Source of the DNA: an uncultured Lachnospiraceae bacterium
GTDB lineage: Bacteria; Bacillota; Clostridia; Lachnospirales; Lachnospiraceae
Direction of reading: 5' to 3'
NCBI GenBank assembly: GCA_910585625.1
Contig: CAJUFQ010000021.1
Location: 1 to 64,000, forward strand
DNA length: 64,000 nt
A program made the translations under genes and the position numbers. Under the pieces are notes generated by a model. It had not been told where the DNA came from. It ran no database searches and saw only the letters and a list, made by a program, of their open reading frames with translations. Within the stretch, counting starts at the first letter, position 1, and each line of letters begins with the position of its first letter. Of the stretch, positions 26,601-35,644 are shown one piece after another.

Positions 26601-27811
26601 CTGCATCCAAAGCTGACTATTTCCTTCCTCGTCTGCCCGCAGCCCGGACGGGTACAAGTATAGGTCTTTTCCCCATCTTCCGTCTCTGTCGGCTCTGTCG
26701 TGACCACGCCCTCGTCCCAGGCATGGCCCAAGGCCTTCGTTGCCTCGCCTTCAGCAGCTTTCTGACCGCAATACTGGTAATGGGTATCCCCACTATAGCC
26801 ATCTTCTGTACAAGTTGCCTCTTTTTTGTTCCTGAGTACTGTGCCTTCATTCTGATGGCTGCAGCATACCTCAAACCGGTCTGACACCACGATGCCGCTG
26901 GCTATCTCAACCTTCATGGTGTGCCGTCCCGGCTCTAACGTTTTAAACTGGCTCGAATCAAACGCCAGCCCCTGGTTCGGAGTCCCGGTCTGCATGGAAA
27001 TCCCGGTTGCTGCCGGCGTATCCATATCATCAATATAGACATTCACCCGGCCATTCTGGCTTTCCGTATAATACTTCACAGACGTGCCATAAAACTGCAT
27101 CTCTAAAACCCCGGTATCCATGGCCCAGTGCGCGTCTTTTTGGAAAGATGCATCTTTCGCCTGGACTGCATGGTGCGTACAGCCTTCCGGGGCATCCTGT
27201 TCGGAACTCTGGTGCTGCCATGTGCCGGAAGGATAGCTCACCTTCATCGCACCGGTTCCTTCATCAGCGTCGTTCACGAACGCATAGGGGCAGGACACTT
27301 CCATCCTGTCCACAACAATCAGGCCTTTCGCCTCTATGGTCAGGACATGCTCCCCAAACTCCAGAAGCCCCGTCTCATAGAGGAACACATTATTTTGCTG
27401 GATATTCGAGGCGAAATTCACATTCACCGCCTCTTTGCCGTCCACAGAAAAATCTGCAGCGCCAAACCCTCTGCCTATCCGTGAGTAGAATTTTAAATTT
27501 GTCCCCACAAATGAAATCGTGCAAGTCGCGCCGACGGTATCCGTCCAATGGTCTGTGTCATTGTAACACCCTTGCCCGCCCCCGCCTTCTTCTAAAGTCC
27601 ATCCTTCGCTGAATGCAATCTGGCAGAACTCTTTCCCTTCATATTCCGTATCTGCCGTATGGGCGTCGTCAATCACATACACCCCTTCATACGGCGCTGC
27701 GTCTGTCCTGCCCTCAGCATGAACCTGGAATACTTCTCCGACTGTAAGGTTCGTGCATATCAGGAACAGACATAACAGCAGACTGACTGGTTTTTTCCAT
27801 TTTTTCCTCAT
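23684..27811 (-). CDS. Giant secreted protein with beta-sandwich, Cys-ribbon and LRR modules
   Basis: A 1375-residue exported protein: signal peptide, four copies of a jelly-roll-like module recognised by HWSDT, YYGQKA and AAFSVD segments, nine short Cys-rich repeats of the form ATCTEPGYTG-YC-C ending in ALGH, and a C-terminal BspA-type LRR block (about 1210-1375). The jelly-roll module also occurs twice in the adjoining GH2 protein, which suggests carbohydrate binding (inference). No LPXTG motif is present. The start at 27811 is preferred because GAGG lies 11 bases upstream; the ATG at 27820 is too close. It follows the GH2 gene by 47 bases. Confidence 0.82.
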   Translation of the reverse strand: MRKKWKKPVSLLLCLFLICTNLTVGEVFQVHAEGRTDAAPYEGVYVIDDAHTADTEYEGKEFCQIAFSEGWTLEEGGGGQGCYNDTDHWTDTVGATCTISFVGTNLKFYSRIGRGFGAADFSVDGKEAVNVNFASNIQQNNVFLYETGLLEFGEHVLTIEAKGLIVVDRMEVSCPYAFVNDADEGTGAMKVSYPSGTWQHQSSEQDAPEGCTHHAVQAKDASFQKDAHWAMDTGVLEMQFYGTSVKYYTESQNGRVNVYIDDMDTPAATGISMQTGTPNQGLAFDSSQFKTLEPGRHTMKVEIASGIVVSDRFEVCCSHQNEGTVLRNKKEATCTEDGYSGDTHYQYCGQKAAEGEATKALGHAWDEGVVTTEPTETEDGEKTYTCTRPGCGQTRKEIVSFGCSHENKQERHQEATCEEDGYRDAFYCPDCDKTISEGTPIPALGHDSEIRGAKEASGTEDGYTGDTYCKREGCGKLLAKGEVISKAVAVVNNAVTGTENFQFHFSEGWTYEKAEASVGCYEDDNHWSDTVDAVLTFQFTGTSVRYYGQKAANLGYAAFSVDNGEEEEISMYQAQKENQVLVYKSGDLEPGIHTLKVRVTGKKGAGNGHVVVADRIEAYCSHKGEETESRDVAATCTEPGYTGSAFGRLCGQKVSDGVKTGDALGHTEEIRESKAATCTEPGHTEQKYCTRCEQITEPGEEIAALGHKEKVREAVAATCTQAGSTGETYCETCKEILNAGEVIPALGHAEETRDVAATCTELGYMGQKYCTRCNEIISQGEEVTALGHQWDAGVVTKQPTADEPGVKTYTCTREGCGKTRTLDLPATGSGEGCVHEHTEIKDVAATCTENGYAGAVYCNDCQKVIAEGEQVPALGHNPEVRDAKEASGTEDGYTGDAYCKRCSELLEKGEVILKAYAVVNNAVTGSGALEFNFSEGWTYEKADTSVGCHEDDNHWSDTEGATLTFQFNGTSAKYYGQKASNLGYAAFSVDDGEEELVNLYSAEKENQALVYKTGDLQPGQHTLKVRVTGQNGEGGGHVVVADRMEAYCSHKGEETASRDVPATCTEPGYSGETYGKICGQKISDGQATSALGHKEKLRGEKPATCVEAGHTGEKYCAACNAVLDSGNEISALGHQWDEGVITKQPTVSQTGRKTYTCTVCKDTRTETIAKLSSPKPPKKGSILKDASSKAQYKVLSAKVSKGKVTGTVAYQKPIKASAKTVTVPAKITVGGGTYTVISIADKAFRNNKKITRVTVGSGVKTIGANAFYGCGKLSTLTLGKNVTAIGANAFGKCAVLKKLTVPAKVAKIGKQAFYGCKKLKTITVKTTKLKKSSVGTKAFMGIHANAVIKVPKSKLKAYKSIFKACGAGKKVKIKK

Positions 27812-27858
27812 ATCTCGCATAGCCTCACTTTTCTATTTTTGTTTCTTTTTATTATTCC

Positions 27859-30800
27859 TTATTTGCCGATGCGGACGCCTTTGCCTGCCCCCCGCGCCTT
27901 AAATATGGTCTGGTAGGTTTTCACCTTGCTCTTAGGAACCTTAATAGCCGCCTTCGCATGGATGCCTTTAAACGCATTGCTCCCCACCGAAGATTTGGTA
28001 AGTTTTGTCGTCTTGACTGTGACAGACCGCAGTTTCTTGCAGCCATAGAACGCCTGCTTGCCAATCTTTTTGACTTTGGCAGGAATGGTCAGCTTCGTCA
28101 ATGCAGTGCATCCGCTGAATGCATTTGCCCCTATCGTCGCCACATTGCTTCCCACCGTCACTTTTGTGAGTTTTCGGTTGTTGCGGAATGCCATATCAGC
28201 TATCGCCGTCACGGTAAACGTGGCTCCGTCCACGGTAATCTTCGCCGGAACTGCGACATTCTTTGCAGAAGCTTTGGTCGGCTTCACATAAGACACCGTT
28301 CCGCCCACTTTCCCGCCGGAAGCCTTGACCGTCAGCACCTGGTATTCCGCCTTGGAGGCAGCGTCTTTGAGCACGCTTCCTTTTTTAGGCGCTTTCCGTT
28401 TTGCAACCGTCTCTGTCCTGGCAACCTTGCAGACCCTGCAAGTAAAGGTCTTTATCCCCGTCTTATTTATGGTAGGTTTCTTCGTCACCACGCCGTTATC
28501 CCAGCGATGCCCGGAAGCCAAAACCTCCTTGCCCTCAGAAAGTTTTGCGCCGCATTCCAGACAGTAGGTATCTCCTGTATACCCCGGCTTCGCGCAGGAC
28601 GCCCCTACCTCGTTCCACAGCTCCGTACACTCATGGCTGCAGTTTTCATCCCCGGCAGACACTTCAATTTTATCCGCTACCACGCAGCAGTCTGACGACG
28701 CCGCATTCTTCTCCCCGGTCACCCGGACTTTCAGCGTGTGGGAGCCAGGCGTTAAGCCGCTCGCCTCATACGCAAGCTGCTGGTCTGCCTTATTCGCCTG
28801 GTAGAGATCGACCGTCTGTTCTGCCCCATTATCGACAGAGAAAGCGGCAATCCCGATATTGCCGGCTTTCGTGCTGTAAAACTTTACAGACGTGCCGCTG
28901 AAGCGGAAGGTCAGAGAAGCATCCTTGGTGTTAGACCAATAATTGTCCCCCTGGTAACAGGACGCATCCGTACTGGCAGCCCAGCCGTCGGAATATTTGA
29001 ATTGGAATTCCCCATCTCCCATGGTATGGTCGTTCACGACATTCTGGCCGCCCTTGGCAGAAACTTCAATCTTATCTGCATTAAGATAACAGTCCGTCGC
29101 AGCGCCGTTCTTCTCTCCTGTCACCCGTACTTTCACTACGTGTTCCCCATATTCCACGATGCCTGTATCGAAAAGCAACGCATTCGCATCCCTGGCCGCC
29201 GCATAGCAGTCAACCTTCGTCTCCGCCCCGCCATCAATGGAAAACGCAGCAACCCCATGGTTATTCGCCTTAGCCCCATAATATTTGAGGTTCGTGCCCA
29301 CAAAGCGGATTTCCACGGTGTCGCCCGCCTGTTGCGAGTAATGATTATCCCCCTGGTGCGCGGTCTTTTCCCCGGCATATACCCAGCCGCTCCCCTGATA
29401 ATTGAACTCATAAAGCCCATCTCCCCGCCGGTTGTCATTGATGGCAAGGGAATTGGGGAATTTCGGTGATACCGTGCCTGTCGTCTGCACGGCAGGCACA
29501 AGGTTCTCTGAGACAAATGGTTCTATTTTAATCTCTGCCGACGCAGATTCCAACCCCTCTGAGGTAACCGTGAACTGGGCAGTTCCTGCCGAATCGCGGA
29601 CAGACTGGACAAGAAAGGCAATTTTACCATTCTCAAGCTCTGCGTTACGCTCTGAAATCAGGGTGGTTTCTGCGCCGCCTGTCTGAGCAACATTAATCTT
29701 GTTTGCCGCAAAAGGCACATGGCTGCCATTGGCATCCACTGCCGTGACAGACACGCTTGTCATATCCGTCCCATCTGCCGTCAGCGTACTATAATCTGCC
29801 TCTGCAATCAGGCGCACTGCCGCTCCCGGCGTCTTGCGGACATACTCGCCTGCCTGCTTGCCGCCGATATAGCCGACCGCTTTCAGCTCCCCCTCTGCAT
29901 ACGTTATATTCTTGAACTCATAAATGGGATGAGGCAGGTTCTCATACTTATTAGGTTTTATCTTCCCTTTCGATATTCCATTTACGAACAGTTCCACTTC
30001 CTCACAGTTGCTCATGACATAAACAACATCCGTGTCTGTCCCTTCTTTTGTCCAGCTGTTTGCAATATAAATAACCGGCTCGTTTCCCGGCTCCATCTGG
30101 GATTTGTACAGATAAGAAACTGCTTTCTCATGGCGGAAAATATCATATAACCCACTGTAAAACACATGCTCCGTCTTGGTGTAGTTCACCTCATTGTCAT
30201 AATCGAACATGCTCCATCCAAAGCCGCCTGCCACCTTATCGTTTCTGTAAAAATAATCCAAAGGCTCCGCAAAAGAATCGATGAACTTGATGGCAGCGGC
30301 ATCCTTGGCCCAGGAATACCCATCTCCCCACCAGTCATTGGAATGTTCTGTGACCATATAGGGGATATGGGGTGGATTCTCAGGATAACGGTAATTGACA
30401 GTCAGGAGGTCATTTACGACCACATCATTGTCCGGCGTGTCGCTGTCCGCTGCTCCCGGCATACCAAACTCCCAGCGCACGCCATGAGTATCCCTTGTGG
30501 GATCCAGCTGCTTGGAGATAGCTTCACATTCTCGGTTAAAGTCGAGATTCCCTTTGGAAGAAGATTCATTCGGCCTTGCGCTCCAACTGATAATAGACGG
30601 GTGGTTCCTGTCTCTCAGGATCATCGCCTCCAAATTGTTCTTAAATTCTGCCTTCCACTCATTGTCACCGACATGCTGCCATCCTGGGGGTTCCTCAAAC
30701 ACCAGAAGCCCAATCTCATCGCAACGGTCCAAAAAAGAAGGATCCTGCGGATAATGAGAACAGCGCACCGCATTGATGCCGTTCGCCTTAATCAAATCCG

Positions 30801-31875
30801 CATCCTGCACCTGCAATTTATCCGGCACAGCACGCCCAATCCAGGGCCACTGCTCATGGCGGTTAATACCGATAATCTCAGTCTTCTTTCCATTCAGATA
30901 GAAGCTTCCGTCTTCCGGCCCTTTCTTGAACTCCAGAAAACGCATGCCGAACCTGGTTTGGTATGTATCGATGATTGTCTTTCCGTCTATAATTTTCGTG
31001 ACTGCCGTGTACAGATAGGGATCGTCCACATCCCACAAGTGAGGATTGTCAATCGCCTCTGTAGTCATCTCTACATTTCCCCAGAGGCCTGCCTGGATTT
31101 CTGTCTGTTTCGATACAGAAACAACGGACTTACCCTCCCGGTCAAGCACTTCCGTCTCAACAGTGTAGGTTTTCCCCTGATCCGAGCTGTTCAGGATATC
31201 TACACAATTCTTTACCACACCGCTGTCTTTGGTAAGCCCTGGCGTGGTGACAAACACCCGCTCTATATGCACCGGGTTTGTGATTGTCATATTCACGTCC
31301 CTGACGATGCCGCCAAACAGGCAGTAATCCACATTGCCTCCTTCCGGCGGCAGCTGGGGCTGCCTTTCGGAGTTGACTCGGACAGCAAGTACGTTCTCTC
31401 TTCCATCCGTGTACACTTTATCCGTAATGTCCACCGAGAACCCCGTATACGCGCCCTTATGGTTTGCCAGCAGATCGCCGTTCAGATACACATCCGCGAT
31501 GGTGGCAACGCCCTCAAAATCCACGCTTATATGTTTGCCGGCATAATGCTCCGGCAGCGTGAAATGCCTGCGGTACCATGACACAAAACGGTAAGACGCA
31601 ATCTCATTGGGAAAGTCATTCCCTTTGTGCGTCTCCAGCACTGTATTGGCATGGGGTACCGAGACTTTGTCAAAGCCGGAATCATCCAGCCTGACTGCCT
31701 CCCCGTTCTCATAATCCATGCTGCTATAAAGCCAGTCTGTATTGAAATCAAGCGTTTCCCTCTCACTTTTATCTGCGCTTTCCATCGCCTGCGCCTGCAA
31801 TCCATCGCCTATATAGATGTCCATGCATAACAAGAACAGGCTCAGTATCACGCTTATCTGCCGTTTCCATTTCAT
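27859..31875 (-). CDS. Secreted glycoside hydrolase family 2 enzyme with LRR tail
   Basis: A 1338-residue exported enzyme. After a signal peptide come the GH2 sugar-binding domain, an immunoglobulin-like domain and the TIM barrel with GINRHEQWPW, NAVRCSHYPQDP, the acid/base glutamate in ARPNESSS and the nucleophile candidate in VTEHSNDWW. Then follow Ig-like modules, two jelly-roll-like modules shared with the next gene, one Cys-ribbon repeat and a terminal LRR block. It most likely acts on beta-galactosides or beta-glucuronides outside the cell; the exact substrate is not readable. The start at 31875 has AAAGGAGG about 9 bases upstream; longer frames to 31980 lack one. Confidence 0.88.
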   Translation of the reverse strand: MKWKRQISVILSLFLLCMDIYIGDGLQAQAMESADKSERETLDFNTDWLYSSMDYENGEAVRLDDSGFDKVSVPHANTVLETHKGNDFPNEIASYRFVSWYRRHFTLPEHYAGKHISVDFEGVATIADVYLNGDLLANHKGAYTGFSVDITDKVYTDGRENVLAVRVNSERQPQLPPEGGNVDYCLFGGIVRDVNMTITNPVHIERVFVTTPGLTKDSGVVKNCVDILNSSDQGKTYTVETEVLDREGKSVVSVSKQTEIQAGLWGNVEMTTEAIDNPHLWDVDDPYLYTAVTKIIDGKTIIDTYQTRFGMRFLEFKKGPEDGSFYLNGKKTEIIGINRHEQWPWIGRAVPDKLQVQDADLIKANGINAVRCSHYPQDPSFLDRCDEIGLLVFEEPPGWQHVGDNEWKAEFKNNLEAMILRDRNHPSIISWSARPNESSSKGNLDFNRECEAISKQLDPTRDTHGVRWEFGMPGAADSDTPDNDVVVNDLLTVNYRYPENPPHIPYMVTEHSNDWWGDGYSWAKDAAAIKFIDSFAEPLDYFYRNDKVAGGFGWSMFDYDNEVNYTKTEHVFYSGLYDIFRHEKAVSYLYKSQMEPGNEPVIYIANSWTKEGTDTDVVYVMSNCEEVELFVNGISKGKIKPNKYENLPHPIYEFKNITYAEGELKAVGYIGGKQAGEYVRKTPGAAVRLIAEADYSTLTADGTDMTSVSVTAVDANGSHVPFAANKINVAQTGGAETTLISERNAELENGKIAFLVQSVRDSAGTAQFTVTSEGLESASAEIKIEPFVSENLVPAVQTTGTVSPKFPNSLAINDNRRGDGLYEFNYQGSGWVYAGEKTAHQGDNHYSQQAGDTVEIRFVGTNLKYYGAKANNHGVAAFSIDGGAETKVDCYAAARDANALLFDTGIVEYGEHVVKVRVTGEKNGAATDCYLNADKIEVSAKGGQNVVNDHTMGDGEFQFKYSDGWAASTDASCYQGDNYWSNTKDASLTFRFSGTSVKFYSTKAGNIGIAAFSVDNGAEQTVDLYQANKADQQLAYEASGLTPGSHTLKVRVTGEKNAASSDCCVVADKIEVSAGDENCSHECTELWNEVGASCAKPGYTGDTYCLECGAKLSEGKEVLASGHRWDNGVVTKKPTINKTGIKTFTCRVCKVARTETVAKRKAPKKGSVLKDAASKAEYQVLTVKASGGKVGGTVSYVKPTKASAKNVAVPAKITVDGATFTVTAIADMAFRNNRKLTKVTVGSNVATIGANAFSGCTALTKLTIPAKVKKIGKQAFYGCKKLRSVTVKTTKLTKSSVGSNAFKGIHAKAAIKVPKSKVKTYQTIFKARGAGKGVRIGK

Positions 31876-32077
31876 ATCATCCATTCCTCCTTTAAGTTTG
31901 TTTATTTTTTCTTTTATTTTATTATTATGAAAGCAAGAATTGTTGTCATATTCGATAAAGAAATCAGCATTTTCGCGCATTTTTTACTGCATTTTATCAG
32001 TACTTTGCAAAAATCCCCACACCTCATTTGTGAAACTACGCCAATTTTCACGGAACTCGCTCCTAGTATTTTTAATC

Positions 32078-32260
32078 AAAGCCGGCAAGCCTACCTCCCC
32101 CCTTCCCCCGTTCATGGGGCACTGGACATCCAACGGATATCCGTTTAGTGCGAAGCGGAGACCTTGCACACTTTGACGCGCCAAGCGTGCATATTATTTT
32201 TTGTCTTATAGTGAAGATACTTTCACGTTTTATCGCAACAAAGCATTTCTTAAAATAAAA
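32078..32260. repeat. Dispersed intergenic repeat, copy B
   Basis: This copy matches copy A at 5731-5957 in ordered blocks: a CCCCCCTTCCCCC stretch, TTGCACACTTTGACGCGCC, GTGCATAT, and CTTTCACG followed by ACAA-G-ATTTC. It contains GGACATCCAACGGATATCCG, also found near 3572. It lies between the GH2 promoter region and the superoxide reductase terminator. Apart from this repeat and the terminator, the 31.9-32.3 kb gap is AT-rich and empty. Confidence 0.6.
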
Positions 32261-32261
32261 C

Positions 32262-32307
32262 AAAAAAACTGCCCGCCAGTGATAGAGGCCTATCGCCAGC
32301 GCAGCAG
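32262..32307 (-). terminator. Rho-independent terminator of the superoxide reductase gene
   Basis: On the minus strand an imperfect stem with CTGC/GCAG at the base and GATAG/CTATC near a GCCT loop is followed directly by seven T residues. It lies about 40 bases past the stop. Confidence 0.7.
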
Positions 32308-32343
32308 CTTCTTTCCGTACAATAACTATTATTAAATCTTCAT

Positions 32344-32712
32344 TTATTTTATCTCCGCTTTCCACAGCCCATGCAGATTACAGTATTCGTATGCGGCTAT
32401 GGCCTTGTCACCCGCCGCCAGCACAAACTCTGCCTCCGGCTTATCCTCCGGTGAAAGCACTCTCAGATGCCCTCCCTGCTCGGTCTGCAGATAAATCCAC
32501 ATAATATAATGTTCTTTTAACATCGGGTGTTCCAGTTCTCCAACCTTTACCTCAATTATGTCACCATTTTTTGTGACTGCCGGGACATGCTTTTCCCCCG
32601 ATGCATCTGTGGTATTTGCCACTAGTTCCTGGAAGGTTTTCCCTTCCGCATTGCTGCCTGGCACAATTTCCATGGCTATGCTCTGACATTCGCCGCACTT
32701 ATAAAACTTCAT
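32344..32712 (-). CDS. Superoxide reductase (desulfoferrodoxin-like, degenerate N-terminal site)
   Basis: Reduces superoxide to hydrogen peroxide without making oxygen, a typical anaerobe defence. The 122-residue protein keeps the full catalytic Fe(His)4Cys set: Glu40-Lys41-His42 in EKHVP, His62 and His68, Cys111 and His114 in CNLHG. The N-terminal desulforedoxin domain has only its first pair, Cys6 and Cys9; the second pair (CC) is missing, so the rubredoxin-like iron centre is probably not formed. The start at 32712 has AGGAGG 8 bases upstream; longer frames to 32799 have none. It is monocistronic with its own terminator. Confidence 0.9.
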   Translation of the reverse strand: MKFYKCGECQSIAMEIVPGSNAEGKTFQELVANTTDASGEKHVPAVTKNGDIIEVKVGELEHPMLKEHYIMWIYLQTEQGGHLRVLSPEDKPEAEFVLAAGDKAIAAYEYCNLHGLWKAEIK

Positions 32713-32805
32713 GATTCCTGCCTCCTTTGCATATACATTCTGTTTTGAGTTTTCATAACAAGTATGCCCAAGAAAAGGCAAAAAATGCTGCAAAAACAAG
32801 TTTTG

Positions 32806-34074
32806 TCAATTCAGCTCAGCAATTCTGGTAACGCCCACGTAAATTTCTGAAATTTTATACCAGGTGGGATAATCCACAACCCCAGTCTGCGGCAGACCAA
32901 ACACGGACTGGAACTGCCTTACTGCCCGCTCTGTTGCCGGCCCGAAGGAACCGTCCGCGCTTATTCTGGGAATGGACGTGTATACCTGTGCAATACGGTT
33001 TAACTGCTCCTGCATCTGCCGGACTTTTTCCCCGCTGGAACCGACCGTCAGGTTTTCCCGCGGCCAGGATGCCGGGATGCCGGAAATCTCCTCCGCCTCA
33101 TTGATATACATATCACTGCCATAATAGTAACGCAGTATCTGGATGGCCGAATAGTTCTGGTCGCCTAGGTATTTGGACCCCCACTGGCTCAGCCAGTTGG
33201 GGCATGTGACCCTCTGCCCGTCACAGTACTGGGTGAGGATAGGCTGTCGCACATTCGGCCGGGACAGGAAATTGGTGAACATCTCATCCACCGCCCGGGA
33301 AATGCTGGCAAAGTAGTTCCTGCCATACACCCATTTATGATCGTATGCCGTGGAGGACGTGATGGTAAAGTCATAGCCTTTGTTGCGGTACCACTCCGTA
33401 TATACCCTGTTCAGCGTAAAAGACATAATTGCCAAGATATTCGCGCGGATGGTACTGTCAGGCCAGGTTGCATAAATCTCACTAGACGCAACATTTTTAA
33501 TGTAGTCCTTGTAACGTACATAATAATCACCCGCCGTCGAGTCTCCCGGCGTCCCGTCATGGACAATCACATATTCCGGCACGACCACGCGGCTGAGTAC
33601 AATTTCCCCGCTCTCATCCATAGGCTTAATCTCCGCCTCTGCAATTTTCGGCGGAAAATTCCCAAACAGCGTGTTCGCGGGTATTACAATGTTCTTCTCC
33701 TCCTCGGAAACTTCCAACGGCTCCATCCGCACATTCTGCAGAGACAGCTCTCCAGAGAATACATCCACGCCCTCAATGCTCACCGGACGGTAGCCTTCTG
33801 CTTCCACTTGCAGCGTATACTCCGCATATGGCTGGGTTAGCTGTTCCGGCTCCATGCTGTATTCTAATGGAGGAGCCGCCAACGTCAGCACTTCCGACTG
33901 ACCGTCCGCATTCGTGGAAATCTGCTCTAATGTATCCTGTGGGTCTCCGGTATAAGAAATCCTCACCCTTGCATCTTCTACCGGAATCATCCCCACAGCA
34001 GAGGTCACCTGAATCTTCATCGTGCCATTGTCCACATGATTTTGCTGCAATGCACGCAAATGATTGTTTCGCAT
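32806..34074 (-). CDS. SpoIID-like protein with C-terminal peptidoglycan-binding domain
   Basis: A 422-residue protein. The N-terminal half has beta-rich carboxypeptidase-regulatory-like segments (YTLQVEAEGYRPVSIEG). The middle resembles the SpoIID/LytB fold, with VKNV-type context and SFTLNRVYTEWYRNKGYDFTITSSTAYDH in short blocks, and the last 70 residues are a PG_binding_1 domain (QMQEQLNRI, ISADGSFGPATERAVRQFQ). There is no clear signal peptide, so its site of action (forespore or export by another route) is uncertain. An ATG at 34074 is preferred over a GTG six bases upstream; GAGGTG lies just before it. A role in spore or cell-wall lysis is an inference. Confidence 0.72.
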   Translation of the reverse strand: MRNNHLRALQQNHVDNGTMKIQVTSAVGMIPVEDARVRISYTGDPQDTLEQISTNADGQSEVLTLAAPPLEYSMEPEQLTQPYAEYTLQVEAEGYRPVSIEGVDVFSGELSLQNVRMEPLEVSEEEKNIVIPANTLFGNFPPKIAEAEIKPMDESGEIVLSRVVVPEYVIVHDGTPGDSTAGDYYVRYKDYIKNVASSEIYATWPDSTIRANILAIMSFTLNRVYTEWYRNKGYDFTITSSTAYDHKWVYGRNYFASISRAVDEMFTNFLSRPNVRQPILTQYCDGQRVTCPNWLSQWGSKYLGDQNYSAIQILRYYYGSDMYINEAEEISGIPASWPRENLTVGSSGEKVRQMQEQLNRIAQVYTSIPRISADGSFGPATERAVRQFQSVFGLPQTGVVDYPTWYKISEIYVGVTRIAELN

Positions 34075-34195
34075 AAACACCTCATAATTTGTAAACTTAT
34101 TTATAAGTTATGATTCGAATCGTAAATTGGTGCAACGGCAAAAGAAATTTAGGATAAATGCCGTACAGCATGAGCGTGCTTTTCCCTTTCAGATA

Positions 34196-34356
34196 TCCCA
34201 TATAATTTGATATACTCATTTTAGGCGGAATTGCCACACTGAAATGTATACGGCCTATGCACACTATGCACACCGCACCTACAATCCTATCCCCCCCTAT
34301 GTGTCTCTTGAATTTGTCTTAGACGCCATTCTCAATCTGACATAGGAGGCTTTTTT
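34196..34356 (+). ncRNA. Candidate small RNA with terminator
   Basis: A TATACT near 34209 with a weak -35, and further on a stem CCTATGT/ACATAGG (about 34298-34347) followed by GGAGGC and a T-run at 34351-34356, would make a plus-strand transcript of roughly 130-140 bases with no ORF. There is no gene on this strand here to explain the terminator. The rest of the gap (34075-34195) holds a perfect GATTCGAATC dyad and an AACTTA/TAAGTT hairpin. Confidence 0.25.
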
Positions 34357-34357
34357 C

Positions 34358-35368
34358 TTATATCCTCACCGTTTTCGCTGACTCCATGCTCCCCAGCATA
34401 GCTGGGAGATTAGGATTTTCATTCAGACGCTTCACCCACTCGGTTGACGCATCCATAGCAGTACGGCAGGCGTTCGTCTGATCCAGCGCATTCAGCATCA
34501 CAAAATCATGAATTGTCCCCTGCACCCGCAATGCTGTCACTTCTACGCCTGCACATCGGAGCCTTTCGCCAAAGGCTTCCCCTTCGCTGCGTAAAACATC
34601 CGCCTGGCCGTTTATAATCATCGTTTTAGGGAAACACTTCAGGCAATCTATATCCGCCCGGAGAGGGGATGCCGTCATCTGATTTCTATCTTCCATAGAT
34701 GCAGTATACTGCCGCCAGAACCATTTCATCCCTTCCCGATACAGATAATAGTCCGTTGCAAATTGACGGTAACTGGGCGTATCAAAACAGGCATTCGTTA
34801 CCGGATAATATAACAGCAGCCTGTGGATGCATGGGCCATGCCGCATGGCTGACATCAGAACCATAGCGATTGCCATGTTCCCTCCAACACTGTCGCCTGC
34901 CACTGTGAGCGCAGCGCCGTTCGCCATCGGAAAACAATCCCCGATGATTCCCTTGACATGGGAAAGGATGTAATAGCACTGTTCTATCGCTATGGGATAT
35001 TTTGCTTCCGGCGACCGGCTGTATTCTGGGAATACGACCAGTGAATCTGTCCTTGCTGATAGCTCCCTGACTAACTTTTCGTGCGTATGAAAGCTGCCAA
35101 ATACCCACCCTGCACCGTGGATATAGAATATAATATTTCTGATTTTCGCACCCCCGGGCGCAATAAAATATACCGGGATACTCCCCCACATCCCAGTATT
35201 GACACAAACTGAGGATATATCGGCAGGATATTTATATACCGGCGTATCCTGCATTTCCTCTAACGCCCGCCTGCCTTGCTCCGGCGGCATCTGAAAAATC
35301 AGCGGAGGCACAGAACTTTGATTGCAGACAGCTTCTGCAGCGGAATCCAACGGAACGCATCGTTTCAT
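34358..35368 (-). CDS. Alpha/beta-hydrolase, fold-3 family esterase
   Basis: A 336-residue probable esterase: oxyanion motif YIHGAGWVFGS, nucleophile AGDSVGGNMA, acid in GQADVLRSEGE and histidine in GTIHDFVM. AAGGAAG lies 8 bases upstream of the ATG. It is not closely similar to the other esterase at 18.8 kb. It is monocistronic and sits between two unexplained intergenic stretches. Substrate unknown. Confidence 0.88.
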   Translation of the reverse strand: MKRCVPLDSAAEAVCNQSSVPPLIFQMPPEQGRRALEEMQDTPVYKYPADISSVCVNTGMWGSIPVYFIAPGGAKIRNIIFYIHGAGWVFGSFHTHEKLVRELSARTDSLVVFPEYSRSPEAKYPIAIEQCYYILSHVKGIIGDCFPMANGAALTVAGDSVGGNMAIAMVLMSAMRHGPCIHRLLLYYPVTNACFDTPSYRQFATDYYLYREGMKWFWRQYTASMEDRNQMTASPLRADIDCLKCFPKTMIINGQADVLRSEGEAFGERLRCAGVEVTALRVQGTIHDFVMLNALDQTNACRTAMDASTEWVKRLNENPNLPAMLGSMESAKTVRI

Positions 35369-35591
35369 GTTTCATTCTTCCTTTATGCTACAACTGGTTT
35401 TTATTATACTATGTAACTCTTCTTTTTTTGCAAATGCAGCATTTTTTAATGTGATAATGCTTATATACATATTTGAAACTCATCTGCAATCTGCTGATAC
35501 CAAGTAAGACTTCCTGTAAATCATCTGCTTTAAGATTGGGTACTCTCCGTATGGCAGGGTATAAAAACCGTCCCCTCAAATGACTACAGAA

Positions 35592-35620
35592 TTGATTCTT
35601 AAGCATTTTTTTAGTATACT
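35592..35620 (+). promoter_or_regulatory. SigA-type promoter
   Basis: TTGATT (35592-35597), a 17-base spacer and TATACT (35615-35620) precede the small membrane protein at 35645. The rest of the 35.37-35.64 kb gap is AT-rich with nothing recognisable. Confidence 0.65.
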
Positions 35621-35644
35621 GTAAAAAAGAAAGGGGTGACAACT

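Noticed and set aside
30166..31581. 471-codon plus-strand open frame opposite the GH2 gene
   Set aside because: It lies wholly antisense to a clear GH2 coding region, has no ribosome site or recognisable motif, and reflects codon use of the real gene.
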